A stretch of DNA of 64,000 nucleotides from Leptolyngbya sp. BL0902. Lineage in GTDB: Bacteria; Cyanobacteriota; Cyanobacteriia; Phormidesmidales; Phormidesmidaceae. The stretch lies in contig NZ_CP046155.1 of assembly GCF_016403105.1 (NCBI RefSeq), positions 1,736,001 through 1,800,000 of the forward strand, given 5' to 3'. The translations under genes were made by a program, and so were the position numbers. The notes beneath the pieces are model-generated. The model ran no database searches. It was not told the origin of the DNA and saw nothing but the letters and a program-made list of their open reading frames with translations. Each line of letters starts with the position of its first letter. Positions within the stretch are counted from its first letter, which is position 1. Below, piece by piece: positions 1 to 9,131 of this stretch.

Positions 1-27
1 GATGATCAATCCGAAAATACTTCCCAT
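1..27 (-). CDS. Start of an SPFH/paraslipin-like membrane protein (partial)
   Basis: Only the first nine codons are in the window, reading MGSIFGLII on the minus strand. A strong ribosome binding site (GAGGAG) lies about 10 bases before the ATG, so this is very probably a real gene start. It lies directly downstream of an NfeD-like gene on the same strand. NfeD and SPFH (stomatin/paraslipin) genes are paired in most bacteria, and cyanobacterial paraslipins begin with a short hydrophobic membrane anchor like this one. The identity is inferred from context, because too little sequence is visible to show a domain. Confidence 0.4.
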
Positions 28-133
28 GGGTCAAAGGCTCCTCAAGTGTTTGAACAGGTGAATCGGTTGATGAACCAAGGCAGGAGGGGGTTGAACAGCA
101 GACTCTATCGGGCCACAACGCCCAGAGATATGG

Positions 134-565
134 CTATGGCCACTCCTTAATCTCGCTCTCAGGCATCACGTACAGGGTGTTGCCCTTGCGCCGCACCACC
201 ACCACCGTTTGGTTGGCTCCAATGGTAATGGTTTCATCGTCGCAGCGAGCCTGCCAGGAATTGCCCTCGTAGAGCACACGCCCCGCGTCTCCTGGGGCAA
301 TGGCTGTTAGGGTACGGGCCTCGGTGGCATCGAGCAAAATGGGGGGCGTCCGCTGGGGCACAAACCGCTTCAGGAAGAAAATGAAGACCAACGACAGCAC
401 CATCCACAGGGCGGCTTGCAGGCTGAATTGGGGCACCACCAGCGACACCAGCGATACCAGGATGGCGCTGACTCCCAGGGTGGACTCAACAAAGGCGGTG
501 GGAATAAAGAGCTCCATCAGGCAGAGCACCGTTCCTAAAATGAGCCAGAACAAGGCATAGTTCAT
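134..565 (-). CDS. NfeD-like membrane protein
   Basis: A 143-residue protein. The first 70 residues hold two or three membrane segments (the first begins NYALFWLILGTVLCLMELF), and residues 80-143 form a small beta-rich, OB-fold-like domain ending VMPESEIKEWP. This is the short NfeD architecture found next to SPFH proteins, where NfeD is thought to act in membrane quality control. The ATG at 565 is chosen. A longer reading from a TTG at 628 adds 21 polar residues before the first membrane helix and is less likely. The next gene on the same strand starts as an SPFH protein, which fits an operon. Confidence 0.8.
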   Translation of the reverse strand: MNYALFWLILGTVLCLMELFIPTAFVESTLGVSAILVSLVSLVVPQFSLQAALWMVLSLVFIFFLKRFVPQRTPPILLDATEARTLTAIAPGDAGRVLYEGNSWQARCDDETITIGANQTVVVVRRKGNTLYVMPESEIKEWP

Positions 566-783
566 AGTGATCAGGTGGCCTAACCTAATGTTTGAGAGGT
601 CTAGGTTTAATCTATCCTTAGAGGCCAAAGCTTGGGGTCGCTAATTACATTCTTTTAACGGAGAGTAACGGTTGTGGCGGATCATTATCCTCCCTTAGGC
701 TAGGCCTGGGGCTTTCCTGCCCTTTTCACAGCGCCTGTGCCCCAGCCCCCAATGTTTCCCTTGCCCCCAACCTGTCTGAGTCT

Positions 784-2634
784 ATGAACCGTGCTGAGCG
801 CTTTTCCTCCCGCTACCAGCCCTACCTCTGGGTGGTGGGCGATGGGATTGAAACCCTGCCCCTTGATGAACTGGTGAGTCAGCGATACCGGGTGGTGGCC
901 CCGCGTCTATGGCTCGATACCCAGCCTGAGCAGCGGCCTGACACCCCCGATACCCTGCCCGACCAAGCCCTGCCCTACCTCCGTACCCATTCCCTACGGC
1001 TCCATGTGCCGGGGCTCTATGGGGCACTTCAGCCCGGACTCTCGGATCCCCTTTTGCTGCTGGAAAATGCCCCCATCCATCCCCAGGCGGGGGTTCTGTT
1101 CCCCGCTATTGAGACGGCGCTGGCTGGGGCCGACCCTCTGCGCCAAATGCAATGGCTCTGGCAAACCTGGGAACTATGGCAGCGGCTAGCCCCCTACGAT
1201 CTGCGCCGCAGTTTGCTCCAGCCCCAAAACCTGCGGGTAGAGGGTTGGCGCATTCGGCTCCTAGAACTCTATGACGATGGGGCAGCTCCCGGCTTGACAG
1301 ATCTGGCTGCTCTCTGGCAGTCCTGGCGAGAGTCTTGGCATCCCTCCCTCTCCGAGCCCCTCACGGTCTTGATCGCGGCGATAGAAGCCGCCGAAGCGGA
1401 TGAAGACACCCTAGAACTAACGCTCAACCAACTGCTCCTAGCGCAAAGTGCCCTGCGACCGGGCCGCTTTGCCCTCACTGGAGCCACCGCCATTGGCCCC
1501 ACCCAGCCCCGCAACGAAGATGCCTGCTGGCCCGATAGCACCCTCCTCGACACCCGTGCCGAGAACGGCCTTCAGGTGGGCATCGTCTGCGATGGGGTAG
1601 GTGGCCACGACGGTGGTGAAGTGGCGAGTCAGTTGGCCATTCAGTCCCTCAAACTGCAACTGCAAACCTTCCTGGCGGAGGTGGAGAAGGAGACTCAAAT
1701 TCTGCCGCCCCAGGTGATCATTCAGCAGATTGAGGCCGTTCTGCGCATCGTCAACGACTTAATCAGCTTTCAAAACGACAGCCAAAGCCGGGTGGGACGG
1801 CAACGCATGGGCACCACCCTGGTGATGGCGGTATTGGTGCCCCAACGGGTGATTACCGAGGCCGGGGCGCAGCGGGTCACGGAGGTCTACCTAGCCCACA
1901 TTGGCGACAGTCGCGCCTACTGGATCACCCCCGACTATTGCCACCTGCTGACCGTGGATGACGACATCGCCGGACGGGAGGTGATCGCCGGACGCCAAAC
2001 CCTCTCCCTCGCCCTAGAACGCAGCGACGCCGGAGCCCTCACCCAAGCTCTGGGCACCCGCAGCGGCGACTATTTCCATCCCCATATTCGGCGCTTTGTC
2101 CTGGATGAAACGGGGGTTTTGCTGCTGTGTTCCGATGGCCTCAGCGACCACTACCGCATCGAAGACGCCTGGGCCAACTACATCGGTCTGATTGTGAAAG
2201 ACATCGTTACTTTAGAATCGGCGGTGGCCTCCTGGCTGGAGTTGGCTAACCAAAAAAACGGCCACGACAACGTAGCAGTGGTGCTTATCCACCATCGCAT
2301 TGCTGCCCCCGTCGAGGCACCGACCGAGGCTGAAACCACGGCCCCTCGCGTTTCCCCCACCGAATCCACCCTCTACGGCGAAACCTCAGAGGAAGAAGCC
2401 AGTGCGCCCCTCACACCCAAGCCCAAGCCTGTGCCCCTGTGGGTACTGCTGCTGTCGGGGGCCATTTTGCTCACCGCCGTAGCCAGTTGGTGGTTTACCC
2501 GTCCCACGCCAGAGCCCACCACGCCCGAAGATGCCATCGAAATCCCTGTGGTGCCCCCCAGCGACATCAACCCACTTGACCCCGAATCACAGCCTGAGTC
2601 TGAGGAGGGCGCTGATCCCGATACCCCCAATTAG
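784..2634 (+). CDS. PP2C-family protein phosphatase with N-terminal kinase-like region and C-terminal membrane anchor
   Basis: 616 residues. The PP2C catalytic domain covers about residues 230-505. It shows the metal-binding motifs RNEDACW, CDGVGGHDGGE, GDSRAYW, CSDGLSDH and GHDNVAVV, so it should be an active Mn/Mg-dependent Ser/Thr phosphatase. A variable linker rich in P, E and T follows, then one membrane helix (about 555-575, VPLWVLLLSGAILLTAVASW) and an acidic tail. The first 220 residues are not PP2C. A stretch reading SLLQPQNLRVEGWRIRLLEL resembles the catalytic loop and DFG region of a protein kinase with its catalytic residues lost. It converges with the flavoprotein gene downstream. 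Start codon ATG. The phosphatase assignment is firm; the pseudokinase reading is inference. Confidence 0.9.
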   Translation: MNRAERFSSRYQPYLWVVGDGIETLPLDELVSQRYRVVAPRLWLDTQPEQRPDTPDTLPDQALPYLRTHSLRLHVPGLYGALQPGLSDPLLLLENAPIHPQAGVLFPAIETALAGADPLRQMQWLWQTWELWQRLAPYDLRRSLLQPQNLRVEGWRIRLLELYDDGAAPGLTDLAALWQSWRESWHPSLSEPLTVLIAAIEAAEADEDTLELTLNQLLLAQSALRPGRFALTGATAIGPTQPRNEDACWPDSTLLDTRAENGLQVGIVCDGVGGHDGGEVASQLAIQSLKLQLQTFLAEVEKETQILPPQVIIQQIEAVLRIVNDLISFQNDSQSRVGRQRMGTTLVMAVLVPQRVITEAGAQRVTEVYLAHIGDSRAYWITPDYCHLLTVDDDIAGREVIAGRQTLSLALERSDAGALTQALGTRSGDYFHPHIRRFVLDETGVLLLCSDGLSDHYRIEDAWANYIGLIVKDIVTLESAVASWLELANQKNGHDNVAVVLIHHRIAAPVEAPTEAETTAPRVSPTESTLYGETSEEEASAPLTPKPKPVPLWVLLLSGAILLTAVASWWFTRPTPEPTTPEDAIEIPVVPPSDINPLDPESQPESEEGADPDTPN

Positions 2635-2660
2635 GGCAGTTCTCGCCAGCGGAGCCACCC

Positions 2661-3827
2661 TTATCGCCCCGGAATCAGCCCAGCACCTAGGCGTTTCATC
2701 ACCCGGTTGGCAATGTCGGCGTACTGCACTTCCCCCGCCAAAATTTGGCCTAGGCGCTGGGTGGCGGTGGGGCGTTTAATGCCCACTCGGTAGCCAATCC
2801 CCGGCACCCGGAAGAACAGGCCCGAAATCCGTTTGGCCCACTGCATATCCGCCCCCCAGGATGTCTGCATCTCAGCGGTATAGTCCGCCAGGGCACCCGT
2901 TTCGCCGGATAAGGCCCGATGGATTGCCGCCGCTGCCTTGACGCCGCTAATCATGCCGGGACGAATGCCCTCGGCACTGAGGGGATCCACAATCGCCGCC
3001 GCCTCGCCCACCAGCACCGCCCGCTCCCTGTGGAGGGGATGCTGGCCATCCCACAGCTTCAGCGCATGGTGATAGGTCTGGGCCTGGGCGGGGTTGACGC
3101 CAATGGTTTGGCAATAGCGATCTAGGGCGGTTTGATAGTCCGCTGTGGCCTTATCTGCGGCCTTACCAACGGCGGATTTGCCTACAAAGGACGCCGCCCC
3201 AATGGAATAGCCCTGGCGCTTAGGAAAGTTCCACAGACAGCCCTGCTTCACCAGGCCAAACTCAAAGCTCATCGGGAAGGTGTCCGCCACGGGATCGGCG
3301 GTCGTCACTTCCAACAGCGTCGCGATACGCAGGGGCAGGCTCGGAAAGCCCAGCCACCCCGCCATCGGCCCCTGGGCTCCATCTGCCGCCACCAGGTAAG
3401 ACGCGGTGAACGGGCCGCTGGGTGTGGAAACCTGCCACCGATCCCCGGCTAGGGCGATCCCCGTCACAGGGGTGCCGTCCTTGACCTCTGCCCCCTGGGC
3501 TTGGGCTTGCTGCACTAGGAACTGATCAAACACCTCCCGCCGCACCATCCAAATCGGCTCGGCGGTTTCGAGGGCGGCGTCAATGGGGTCGTCAAGTTGG
3601 TAGGTATAGCGCACTTGCCGCCGCTGGTTGTCGATGGCGGGGGCAAAGTCGAAGTCAAAATACTGGGCCACACTGGGGGAAACCGCCCCACTGCAAGGCT
3701 TGTAGCGCGGGAGAGAAGCCGCTTCCAGAACCAGCACCGAACGCCCCTGCTTGGCCAGGTGGTAGGCTGCTGACGATCCCGCTGGCCCCGCTCCCACCAC
3801 AATACAATCGTAAATCCGGTCGTCCAT
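2661..3827 (-). CDS. Geranylgeranyl reductase family FAD-dependent oxidoreductase
   Basis: 388 residues. The N-terminus has the FAD-binding Rossmann motif VVGAGPAGSSAAYHLA, followed by the RYKPCSGA stretch typical of the geranylgeranyl reductase family and, near residue 275, the second FAD motif (LVGEAAAIVDPLSAEGI). Members reduce isoprenoid chains or act as related flavin mono-oxygenases. This one is probably a paralogue of the chlorophyll enzyme ChlP rather than ChlP itself, because it is shorter and the ChlP-specific N-terminus is absent. An ATG at 3827 is preferred over a GTG four codons earlier because it sits just before the Rossmann fold. The substrate cannot be read from the sequence. 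Confidence 0.8.
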   Translation of the reverse strand: MDDRIYDCIVVGAGPAGSSAAYHLAKQGRSVLVLEAASLPRYKPCSGAVSPSVAQYFDFDFAPAIDNQRRQVRYTYQLDDPIDAALETAEPIWMVRREVFDQFLVQQAQAQGAEVKDGTPVTGIALAGDRWQVSTPSGPFTASYLVAADGAQGPMAGWLGFPSLPLRIATLLEVTTADPVADTFPMSFEFGLVKQGCLWNFPKRQGYSIGAASFVGKSAVGKAADKATADYQTALDRYCQTIGVNPAQAQTYHHALKLWDGQHPLHRERAVLVGEAAAIVDPLSAEGIRPGMISGVKAAAAIHRALSGETGALADYTAEMQTSWGADMQWAKRISGLFFRVPGIGYRVGIKRPTATQRLGQILAGEVQYADIANRVMKRLGAGLIPGR

Positions 3828-3839
3828 CGCGCTTCTCAC

Positions 3840-4157
3840 CCCTCTCCGTACCCGCTCTATGTCCTCCCAGCCTAGGGGAAAACCAGATGCCTTGATGCAT
3901 CGATCCGAAAATATGTTAAGTTGTGTTAATAGTCTAGGGATTGTCGGCTATCAAGCCTCACAACAACGCTTAGGCGGGTTAAACCCAGCCATCACCAGAT
4001 TCCCTTGGGTGGATAAATCCGGTGGTAGGTATCCAAACTCGCTCTCAAAGTATGCGTTTTCAAACGATGCCCTAGGGCCACAGCAATGGGAGGTACTGTT
4101 CATTCTTCCTGATGCTGAAGGATAACATCTGTACCTGTTGTTGTTAGGAATTGATGC
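3840..4157. other. Intergenic region between divergent flavoprotein and rimO genes
   Basis: About 320 bases carrying the promoters of two divergent genes. The segment at about 3910-3935 is AT-rich and has closely spaced GTTAA motifs (ATGTTAAGTTGTGTTAATAG), a likely promoter or regulator site. No convincing coding sequence, RNA gene or terminator is seen. Confidence 0.4.
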
Positions 4158-5480
4158 ATGGGGCTGAAGCCGACCGTTGCCTTTAACCATTTAGGATGCG
4201 AGAAAAATCGCGTTGATACGGAACATATGCTGGGCTTGCTGGTGCAGGCGGGCTATGGCGTGGATGCCAACGAAGAATTGGCCGATTACGTGGTGGTCAA
4301 CACCTGTAGCTTCATTGAGGAAGCCCGCAAGGAGTCGGTGCGGACGCTGGTGGAACTGGCGGAAGCAAATAAGAAGATTGTGATCACGGGCTGTCTGGCC
4401 CAGCATTTTCAAGACGAATTGCTGGACGAATTGCCGGAAGCCGTGGCCCTGGTGGGTACCGGAGACTACAACCGCATCGTGGAAGTGATCGAGCGGGCCG
4501 AGGCCGGGGAACGGGTGAAGCTGGTGACGCCAGAACCCACCTACATCGCCGATGAAACCGTGCCCCGCTACCGCACCACCGCCTCCAGTGTGGCCTACCT
4601 GCGGGTGGCGGAGGGCTGCGACTACCGCTGCGCCTTCTGCATCATCCCCCACCTGCGCGGCAACCAGCGATCCCGCTCCATCGAGTCCATCGTGGCCGAG
4701 GCCAAACAACTGGCCGACGAAGGGGTGCAGGAACTGGTGTTGATCTCCCAAATCACCACTAACTACGGTTTGGATCTCTACGGCAAGCCTGCCCTGGCGG
4801 AACTGCTACGGGCCTTGGGCGAGGTGGATGTGCCCTGGATTCGGATGCACTACGCCTACCCCACGGGGCTGACTCCGAAGGTCATTGACGCCATCCGCGA
4901 CACCCCGAACGTCCTCCCCTACCTGGATTTGCCCCTCCAGCATTCCCACCCGGAGGTGCTGCGGGCCATGAATCGGCCTTGGCAAGGGCAGGTCAACGAC
5001 GACGTGATCCACCGCATCAAAGACGCCCTCCCCGAAGCGGTGCTGCGAACCACCTTCATTGTGGGATTTCCTGGGGAAACCGACGAACATTTCGAGCATC
5101 TGCTGGCCTTTGTGGAACGCCACCGCTTTGATCACGTCGGCGTGTTCTCCTTCTCTGCTGAGGAAGGCACCCCCGCCTACAGCCTGCCCAACCAAATTCC
5201 CGAAGCCCTGCGGGAACAGCGGCGCGAAACCCTAATGCTGGCCCAACAGCCCATCGCCTGGGCCAACAATCAGGCGGAAATCGGCAAGACCGTGGACGTG
5301 CTGATCGAGCAGGAAAACCCCGCCACGGGCGTTACCATCGGTCGCTCTAGCCGCTTTGCCCCAGAGGTGGATGGCGTCGTCTACGTCACGGGTTCGGCCC
5401 CGCTGAACGACATTGTCCCCGTCACCATCACCGCCGCCGACACCTACGACCTGTTTGGTCAGATCGCCGAAGTGCCCTAG
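4158..5480 (+). CDS. rimO: Ribosomal protein S12 methylthiotransferase RimO
   Basis: 440 residues, the usual RimO length. It adds a methylthio group to a conserved aspartate of ribosomal protein S12, using two iron-sulphur clusters and SAM. The N-terminal UPF0004 domain (1-125) has the three cluster cysteines, in LGCEKN, VNTCSF and TGCLAQ. The radical-SAM domain has CDYRCAFC near residue 155 and the FIVGFPGET motif. The C-terminal TRAM domain occupies the last 70 residues. LGCEKNRVD and the [10 protein letters not shown] stretch favour RimO over the tRNA enzyme MiaB. The ATG at 4158 fits the family start. Confidence 0.95.
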   Translation: MGLKPTVAFNHLGCEKNRVDTEHMLGLLVQAGYGVDANEELADYVVVNTCSFIEEARKESVRTLVELAEANKKIVITGCLAQHFQDELLDELPEAVALVGTGDYNRIVEVIERAEAGERVKLVTPEPTYIADETVPRYRTTASSVAYLRVAEGCDYRCAFCIIPHLRGNQRSRSIESIVAEAKQLADEGVQELVLISQITTNYGLDLYGKPALAELLRALGEVDVPWIRMHYAYPTGLTPKVIDAIRDTPNVLPYLDLPLQHSHPEVLRAMNRPWQGQVNDDVIHRIKDALPEAVLRTTFIVGFPGETDEHFEHLLAFVERHRFDHVGVFSFSAEEGTPAYSLPNQIPEALREQRRETLMLAQQPIAWANNQAEIGKTVDVLIEQENPATGVTIGRSSRFAPEVDGVVYVTGSAPLNDIVPVTITAADTYDLFGQIAEVP

Positions 5481-5579
5481 CCCCAGCGATCCCAGCGGTG
5501 GATCCCCCTGGTTTTATGCCCCCTAGCGGCCTCTGTTTTCCCGTTTCTCCCGACTGTGTCATCTCTTCGAGGATTCGTT

Positions 5580-7007
5580 ATGACCTTCTCCTTTGCCAGC
5601 CTAGGTTTGTCGGCTGCCCGTGTTAGCCACCTAGAATCCCTGGGCTACCACGAGCCCACCGCCATCCAAGCGGAGGCCATTCCCCACCTGCTATCGGGCC
5701 GGGACTTGATTGGTCAGGCACAGACCGGGACGGGCAAAACCGCTGCCTTCTCCCTGCCGCTGATGGAGCAGGTGGATCCCAATAATCCCGCTGTCCAAGC
5801 TCTGGTGCTAACCCCGACGCGGGAACTGGCGCTGCAAGTCTGCCAAGCCATGCGGAGCTACCGCATCCAGGGACGCCCCAAAATCCTGGCGCTCTATGGT
5901 GGCCAATCCATCGACCGTCAGCAAGAACAGCTCCGGCGTGGGGCGCAGATTGTGGTGGGTACTCCAGGCCGTGTCCTCGACCTGCTGAACCGAGGCACCC
6001 TCTCCCTCAAAAGCCTGGGCTGGCTGGTGCTGGATGAAGCCGACGAAATGCTGAATATGGGCTTCATTCAGGATGTGGAAAAAATCCTCAGCAAAGCCCC
6101 CGCCAATCGCCAAACCGCCTTTTTCTCCGCCACCATGGCCCCAGAGATTCGGGAACTGACCACCAAGTTCCTGCAATCCCCCGTCACCGTCACTATCCAA
6201 GCCGCCAAAGCCTCGCCTCGGCACATTCAACAAATGTCCTACGTGGTGCCTCGCGGCTGGACGAAGGTTCGCGCCCTGCAACCGATTCTAGAAATCCAAG
6301 ACCCCGAATCCGCCATCATCTTTGTGCGGACGCGCCGCACCGCCAGCGATCTCACCCGCCAGTTGCAGGCTGCTGGCTACAGTGTGGACGAATACCACGG
6401 CGACCTCAGCCAGTCCCAGCGGGAACGCCTGCTGCTGCGGTTCCGCCAACAACAGGTGCGCTGGGTCGTCGCCACCGATATCGCCGCCCGGGGCATCCAT
6501 GTGGATGACCTCACCCACGTCATCAACTTTGACCTCCCCGATGCCGTGGAAAACTACGTCCACCGCATTGGCCGCACCGGACGGGCCGGAAAAACCGGGG
6601 TCGCCATTTCCCTGGTGACGCCCCTAGAAAAGTACAAGCTGCGCCAAATTGAACGGCAAACCAAGCAGCCCATGACCATCATGCAAATCCCCACCCGCGC
6701 CGAGATTGCCGCCCGCAATCTGGAACGGCTGCGGAGCCAAGTGCGGGAAGCCATCACCAGCGAACGGCTGGCCTCCTTCCTGCCCATTGTGTCCCAACTC
6801 AGCGAAGAGTACGACATCCACACCATCGCCGCCGCCGCCCTGCAAATGGCCTACGACCACACCGTACCTGCATGGCAGCGCAGCGATCACCATGTGCAGA
6901 CCGAATCTAGCCCTAAGACGTCGGGAAGCCATAAATCCATCCCCGCCCCCAAAAAGCGCAGCCAGCGAGTTTCCCAAAACCAACCTGTAGAATCTCCTGG
7001 CAATTAA
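5580..7007 (+). CDS. DEAD-box ATP-dependent RNA helicase (CrhR/DeaD type)
   Basis: 475 residues. All helicase motifs are present in order: the Q motif (PTAIQAEAIP), motif I AQTGTGKT, PTRELALQ, TPGRVLDL, DEADEMLNMG, SATM, then in the second domain IIFVRTRR, ATDIAARGIHV and HRIGRTGRAG. It unwinds RNA and probably acts in ribosome assembly, translation or RNA decay. The region after residue 370 (ERLRSQVREAI, LQMAYDHTVP) resembles cyanobacterial CrhR, the redox- and cold-regulated helicase, and the tail is basic. The ATG at 5580 is preceded by GAGGA; a GTG 24 bases upstream is less likely. Whether it is the cold-induced CrhR orthologue cannot be settled here. Confidence 0.93.
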   Translation: MTFSFASLGLSAARVSHLESLGYHEPTAIQAEAIPHLLSGRDLIGQAQTGTGKTAAFSLPLMEQVDPNNPAVQALVLTPTRELALQVCQAMRSYRIQGRPKILALYGGQSIDRQQEQLRRGAQIVVGTPGRVLDLLNRGTLSLKSLGWLVLDEADEMLNMGFIQDVEKILSKAPANRQTAFFSATMAPEIRELTTKFLQSPVTVTIQAAKASPRHIQQMSYVVPRGWTKVRALQPILEIQDPESAIIFVRTRRTASDLTRQLQAAGYSVDEYHGDLSQSQRERLLLRFRQQQVRWVVATDIAARGIHVDDLTHVINFDLPDAVENYVHRIGRTGRAGKTGVAISLVTPLEKYKLRQIERQTKQPMTIMQIPTRAEIAARNLERLRSQVREAITSERLASFLPIVSQLSEEYDIHTIAAAALQMAYDHTVPAWQRSDHHVQTESSPKTSGSHKSIPAPKKRSQRVSQNQPVESPGN

Positions 7008-7148
7008 AGGCCACCCCAGTGTGAAAACGTTTAGGTGAGTGTTATTTCGTTAGATTACGTATGAAACAACACAACCTAAACTCTGAGGCATCCTAGAATT
7101 AGGTCAGTACCGGATCGTGCCGCTGCCTAGTCTGGGAGGTTTTGAGCC

Positions 7149-7346
7149 ATGCTGGTCATGATGACGGATAACCAAATCATCTCGCCCCACACGATCTGTC
7201 AGAACTGTCTTCTGGCAGATCACAATGGAGAACCCCGGTGGCGACAGGGCAGTTTAGGGTGCGGTCGCCTAGTGTCTGGGCTGAGTCATGGACAACCTGC
7301 CCAGTTTGAATGCCAAATGGGCTTTCGTGTCGCCAGTGTTGATTGA
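7149..7346 (+). CDS. Small cysteine-containing conserved hypothetical protein
   Basis: 65 residues with a good ribosome binding site (GGGAGG about 10 bases before the ATG). It contains ICQNC, a GCGR and a final FECQMGF, a spacing that suggests a small metal-binding or redox fold. The pattern CQNCLLAD...PRWRQG resembles a short protein I believe is widespread in cyanobacteria, but no function is known to me. It is separated from the helicase gene by 141 bases and may have its own promoter. Confidence 0.6.
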   Translation: MLVMMTDNQIISPHTICQNCLLADHNGEPRWRQGSLGCGRLVSGLSHGQPAQFECQMGFRVASVD

Positions 7347-7763
7347 CCGTATCCCCTCAGCAATCGCTAAGACGCTGGGGGTGATGATACAGGCATGGGC
7401 TAGGAGATGCAACGCTGTAACGGAGCAGAGAGCCGTTAGATAGGGCGCTTGATGCGCTGTCATTGCTTTGGGTCAATTAAGCCCTCCGTTGGCAGACAGC
7501 TTGCTCATCAGCCCGTTGTGGGGGAATAGCTGTAGTGCGTTATGTCCTGTGTCAAAAACCAGGCGCTGTGGCGCATTTCTGATTGCCCATTGGACTCCAT
7601 AGGCATCGATCTGGTTGACTGACAAAACTTGCTAGAACCCATCTTCATCGAAGGGGCCAGAGACCTGAACCCTACGTGAATCCAATGCGGTAGAGGAATG
7701 GTTTTCGCGTCTGCTGAAAATCCTTTTTCAGTCAGGGCATCAGTCCTCACTGTACTGTGGATA
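7347..7763. other. Intergenic region with a degraded Uma2-like fragment
   Basis: Apart from the Uma2 remnant (listed separately) nothing coding is convincing here. The stretch 7500-7763 has no recognisable repeat, RNA or terminator. Confidence 0.4.
7393..7463 (-). pseudogene. Remnant of a Uma2-family gene
   Basis: Two blocks match the intact Uma2 gene that starts at 8369. Bases 7393-7422 match 8164-8193 at about 27 of 30 positions (shared core GGCTAGGAGATGCA). Bases 7432-7463 match 8340-8369, including AGGGCGCTTGATGC at the start codon region. Both blocks are in the same order and orientation, with about 146 bases of the intact gene missing between them. This is the 5' end of a deleted paralogue. 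It cannot encode a working protein. Confidence 0.65.
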
Positions 7764-8369
7764 TTATGATCCTGGCGGCAAAATCTCTGACAGAGAAAGC
7801 AAAATATCGGAGAAATTCAGAGGCGACATTTGATTCGGCTCAGTCAAGATGAGGTGGTGACAATAGCCCATTGCCGTAGGTTCGCGAAAGAGATGGATCT
7901 GGCGATTTTTGAGATCCAGAACCCAATAATCGGCAATGCCCGCTTGGGCATAGAGCTTGGCTTTTACCTCGCAATCTTGCCGTAGGGTGGAATCGGCCAC
8001 CTCCACCACGAGATAAACCTGCTCTGGACGAGGATGCTGCTCGGCATAATCCAGAACGGTACCTTGCACAACCGCTAAATCCGGCTCCGGTTCCGAGAAA
8101 TCGTCCAGTTGGATAGGGTCTTGGGTGCGAACTAGAGCGCGTTCTTCCAATTGGGCACGCAAGGCATTGGCTAGGAGATGCAGCGCTGTGACGTGGGGTG
8201 TGCCTTTGGGAGCCATTAGGGTGATCTGTCCAGCCAAAAGTTCTGTGCGTTCGTCGGCCCTGAAGAGGCCGAGTTCCCCCATGCGGTGGTAGTCTCGCAC
8301 CGTCCATCGCTTGAGCTGGCTCGGTTCCAAGACTAGGGAACCGCTAGAAAGGGCGCTTGATGCCGTCAT
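7764..8369 (-). CDS. Uma2 family (DUF820) putative endonuclease
   Basis: 201 residues. Uma2 proteins have a PD-(D/E)XK nuclease fold and are hugely expanded in filamentous cyanobacteria. The expected residues are visible: ELLAGQ with its acidic residue near 44, SEPEPDLAVV, LVVEVADST, and the lysine of VKAKLYAQAGI, followed by the family hallmark DYWVLDL. The family is linked by association to mobile DNA, but its biological role is not established. A partial copy of its 5' end lies just downstream. Confidence 0.88.
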   Translation of the reverse strand: MTASSALSSGSLVLEPSQLKRWTVRDYHRMGELGLFRADERTELLAGQITLMAPKGTPHVTALHLLANALRAQLEERALVRTQDPIQLDDFSEPEPDLAVVQGTVLDYAEQHPRPEQVYLVVEVADSTLRQDCEVKAKLYAQAGIADYWVLDLKNRQIHLFREPTAMGYCHHLILTEPNQMSPLNFSDILLSLSEILPPGS

Positions 8370-8476
8370 CGCTCTCCAGAGTTGGGGTCGGTAAAGCCCC
8401 CGTGTTTACAGGATAGTTTACCCAAGGGTGACTTATGGAGTAAGTCAAGTCAGGAACTATTGGGAAAACTGAAAAA

Positions 8477-9061
8477 TCAGGGCATTGAAGAAAGCTGATC
8501 AAGGTTTTTGTAGAGAGCCTCAATTTCGCAAATCAAGTTAGTACTGCTAAGTACAAGGGCGTCGCCGTCCTGAAAAATCTGGGGAGCCCATAGATTATTG
8601 GAATGACACTGAAACCGTTCGACCAAAATTTGACTTTGGTGAATAAGCATATACTCTTCTAACGTAGAAATAGTTTTGTCATCGGAGAACTTATCGCCCC
8701 TATCAAAAGCCTCATTAGATTCAGATATAACTTCGATAATGAGCTTGGGATAGAGGATAAACTCCTCGATAGAGGTACGGTCACGCCTATCACAGGTAAT
8801 GGTTAAATCAGGATAGTAAAAGAGATTAAGGGCTGGCAGACACACCTTCATACCCATAGCATAGGAAATGTAGTCCGTACCTCGTAGATGATTGACGAGG
8901 AGAGCTGAAATATTACCAGCAATGATGACATGGGCTTTACTGACCCCTGCCACTGCAATAAGCTGTCCTTGCAAATATTCGTGCTTAATCGGACTGATGC
9001 GTTCGATAGCTAAATACTCGTCAGTCGTAAAGCATGAATACCGTCTGTTTCTCCTGGTCAT
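8477..9061 (-). CDS. Uma2 family (DUF820) putative endonuclease
   Basis: 194 residues, of the branch that begins with an EYLAIER segment and HEYLQGQLIAVAG. The nuclease-fold residues are visible as the YYPDLTI aspartate, LIIEVISES and the basic DRGDKF segment. It is only distantly related to the Uma2 gene downstream, so the two are separate acquisitions rather than a recent tandem copy. It is AT-richer than the housekeeping genes around it. Start ATG. Confidence 0.85.
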   Translation of the reverse strand: MTRRNRRYSCFTTDEYLAIERISPIKHEYLQGQLIAVAGVSKAHVIIAGNISALLVNHLRGTDYISYAMGMKVCLPALNLFYYPDLTITCDRRDRTSIEEFILYPKLIIEVISESNEAFDRGDKFSDDKTISTLEEYMLIHQSQILVERFQCHSNNLWAPQIFQDGDALVLSSTNLICEIEALYKNLDQLSSMP

Positions 9062-9131
9062 TGAAGTATATCTAGTGTTTGATCAATACTAAGCTTAAAG
9101 TAAGCGATGTGGACTTCTATATTACTTGGAA

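Noticed and set aside
4191-4751. 186-codon open frame opposite rimO
   Set aside because: It is antisense to the RimO cluster-binding region and rich in H and G; a shadow.
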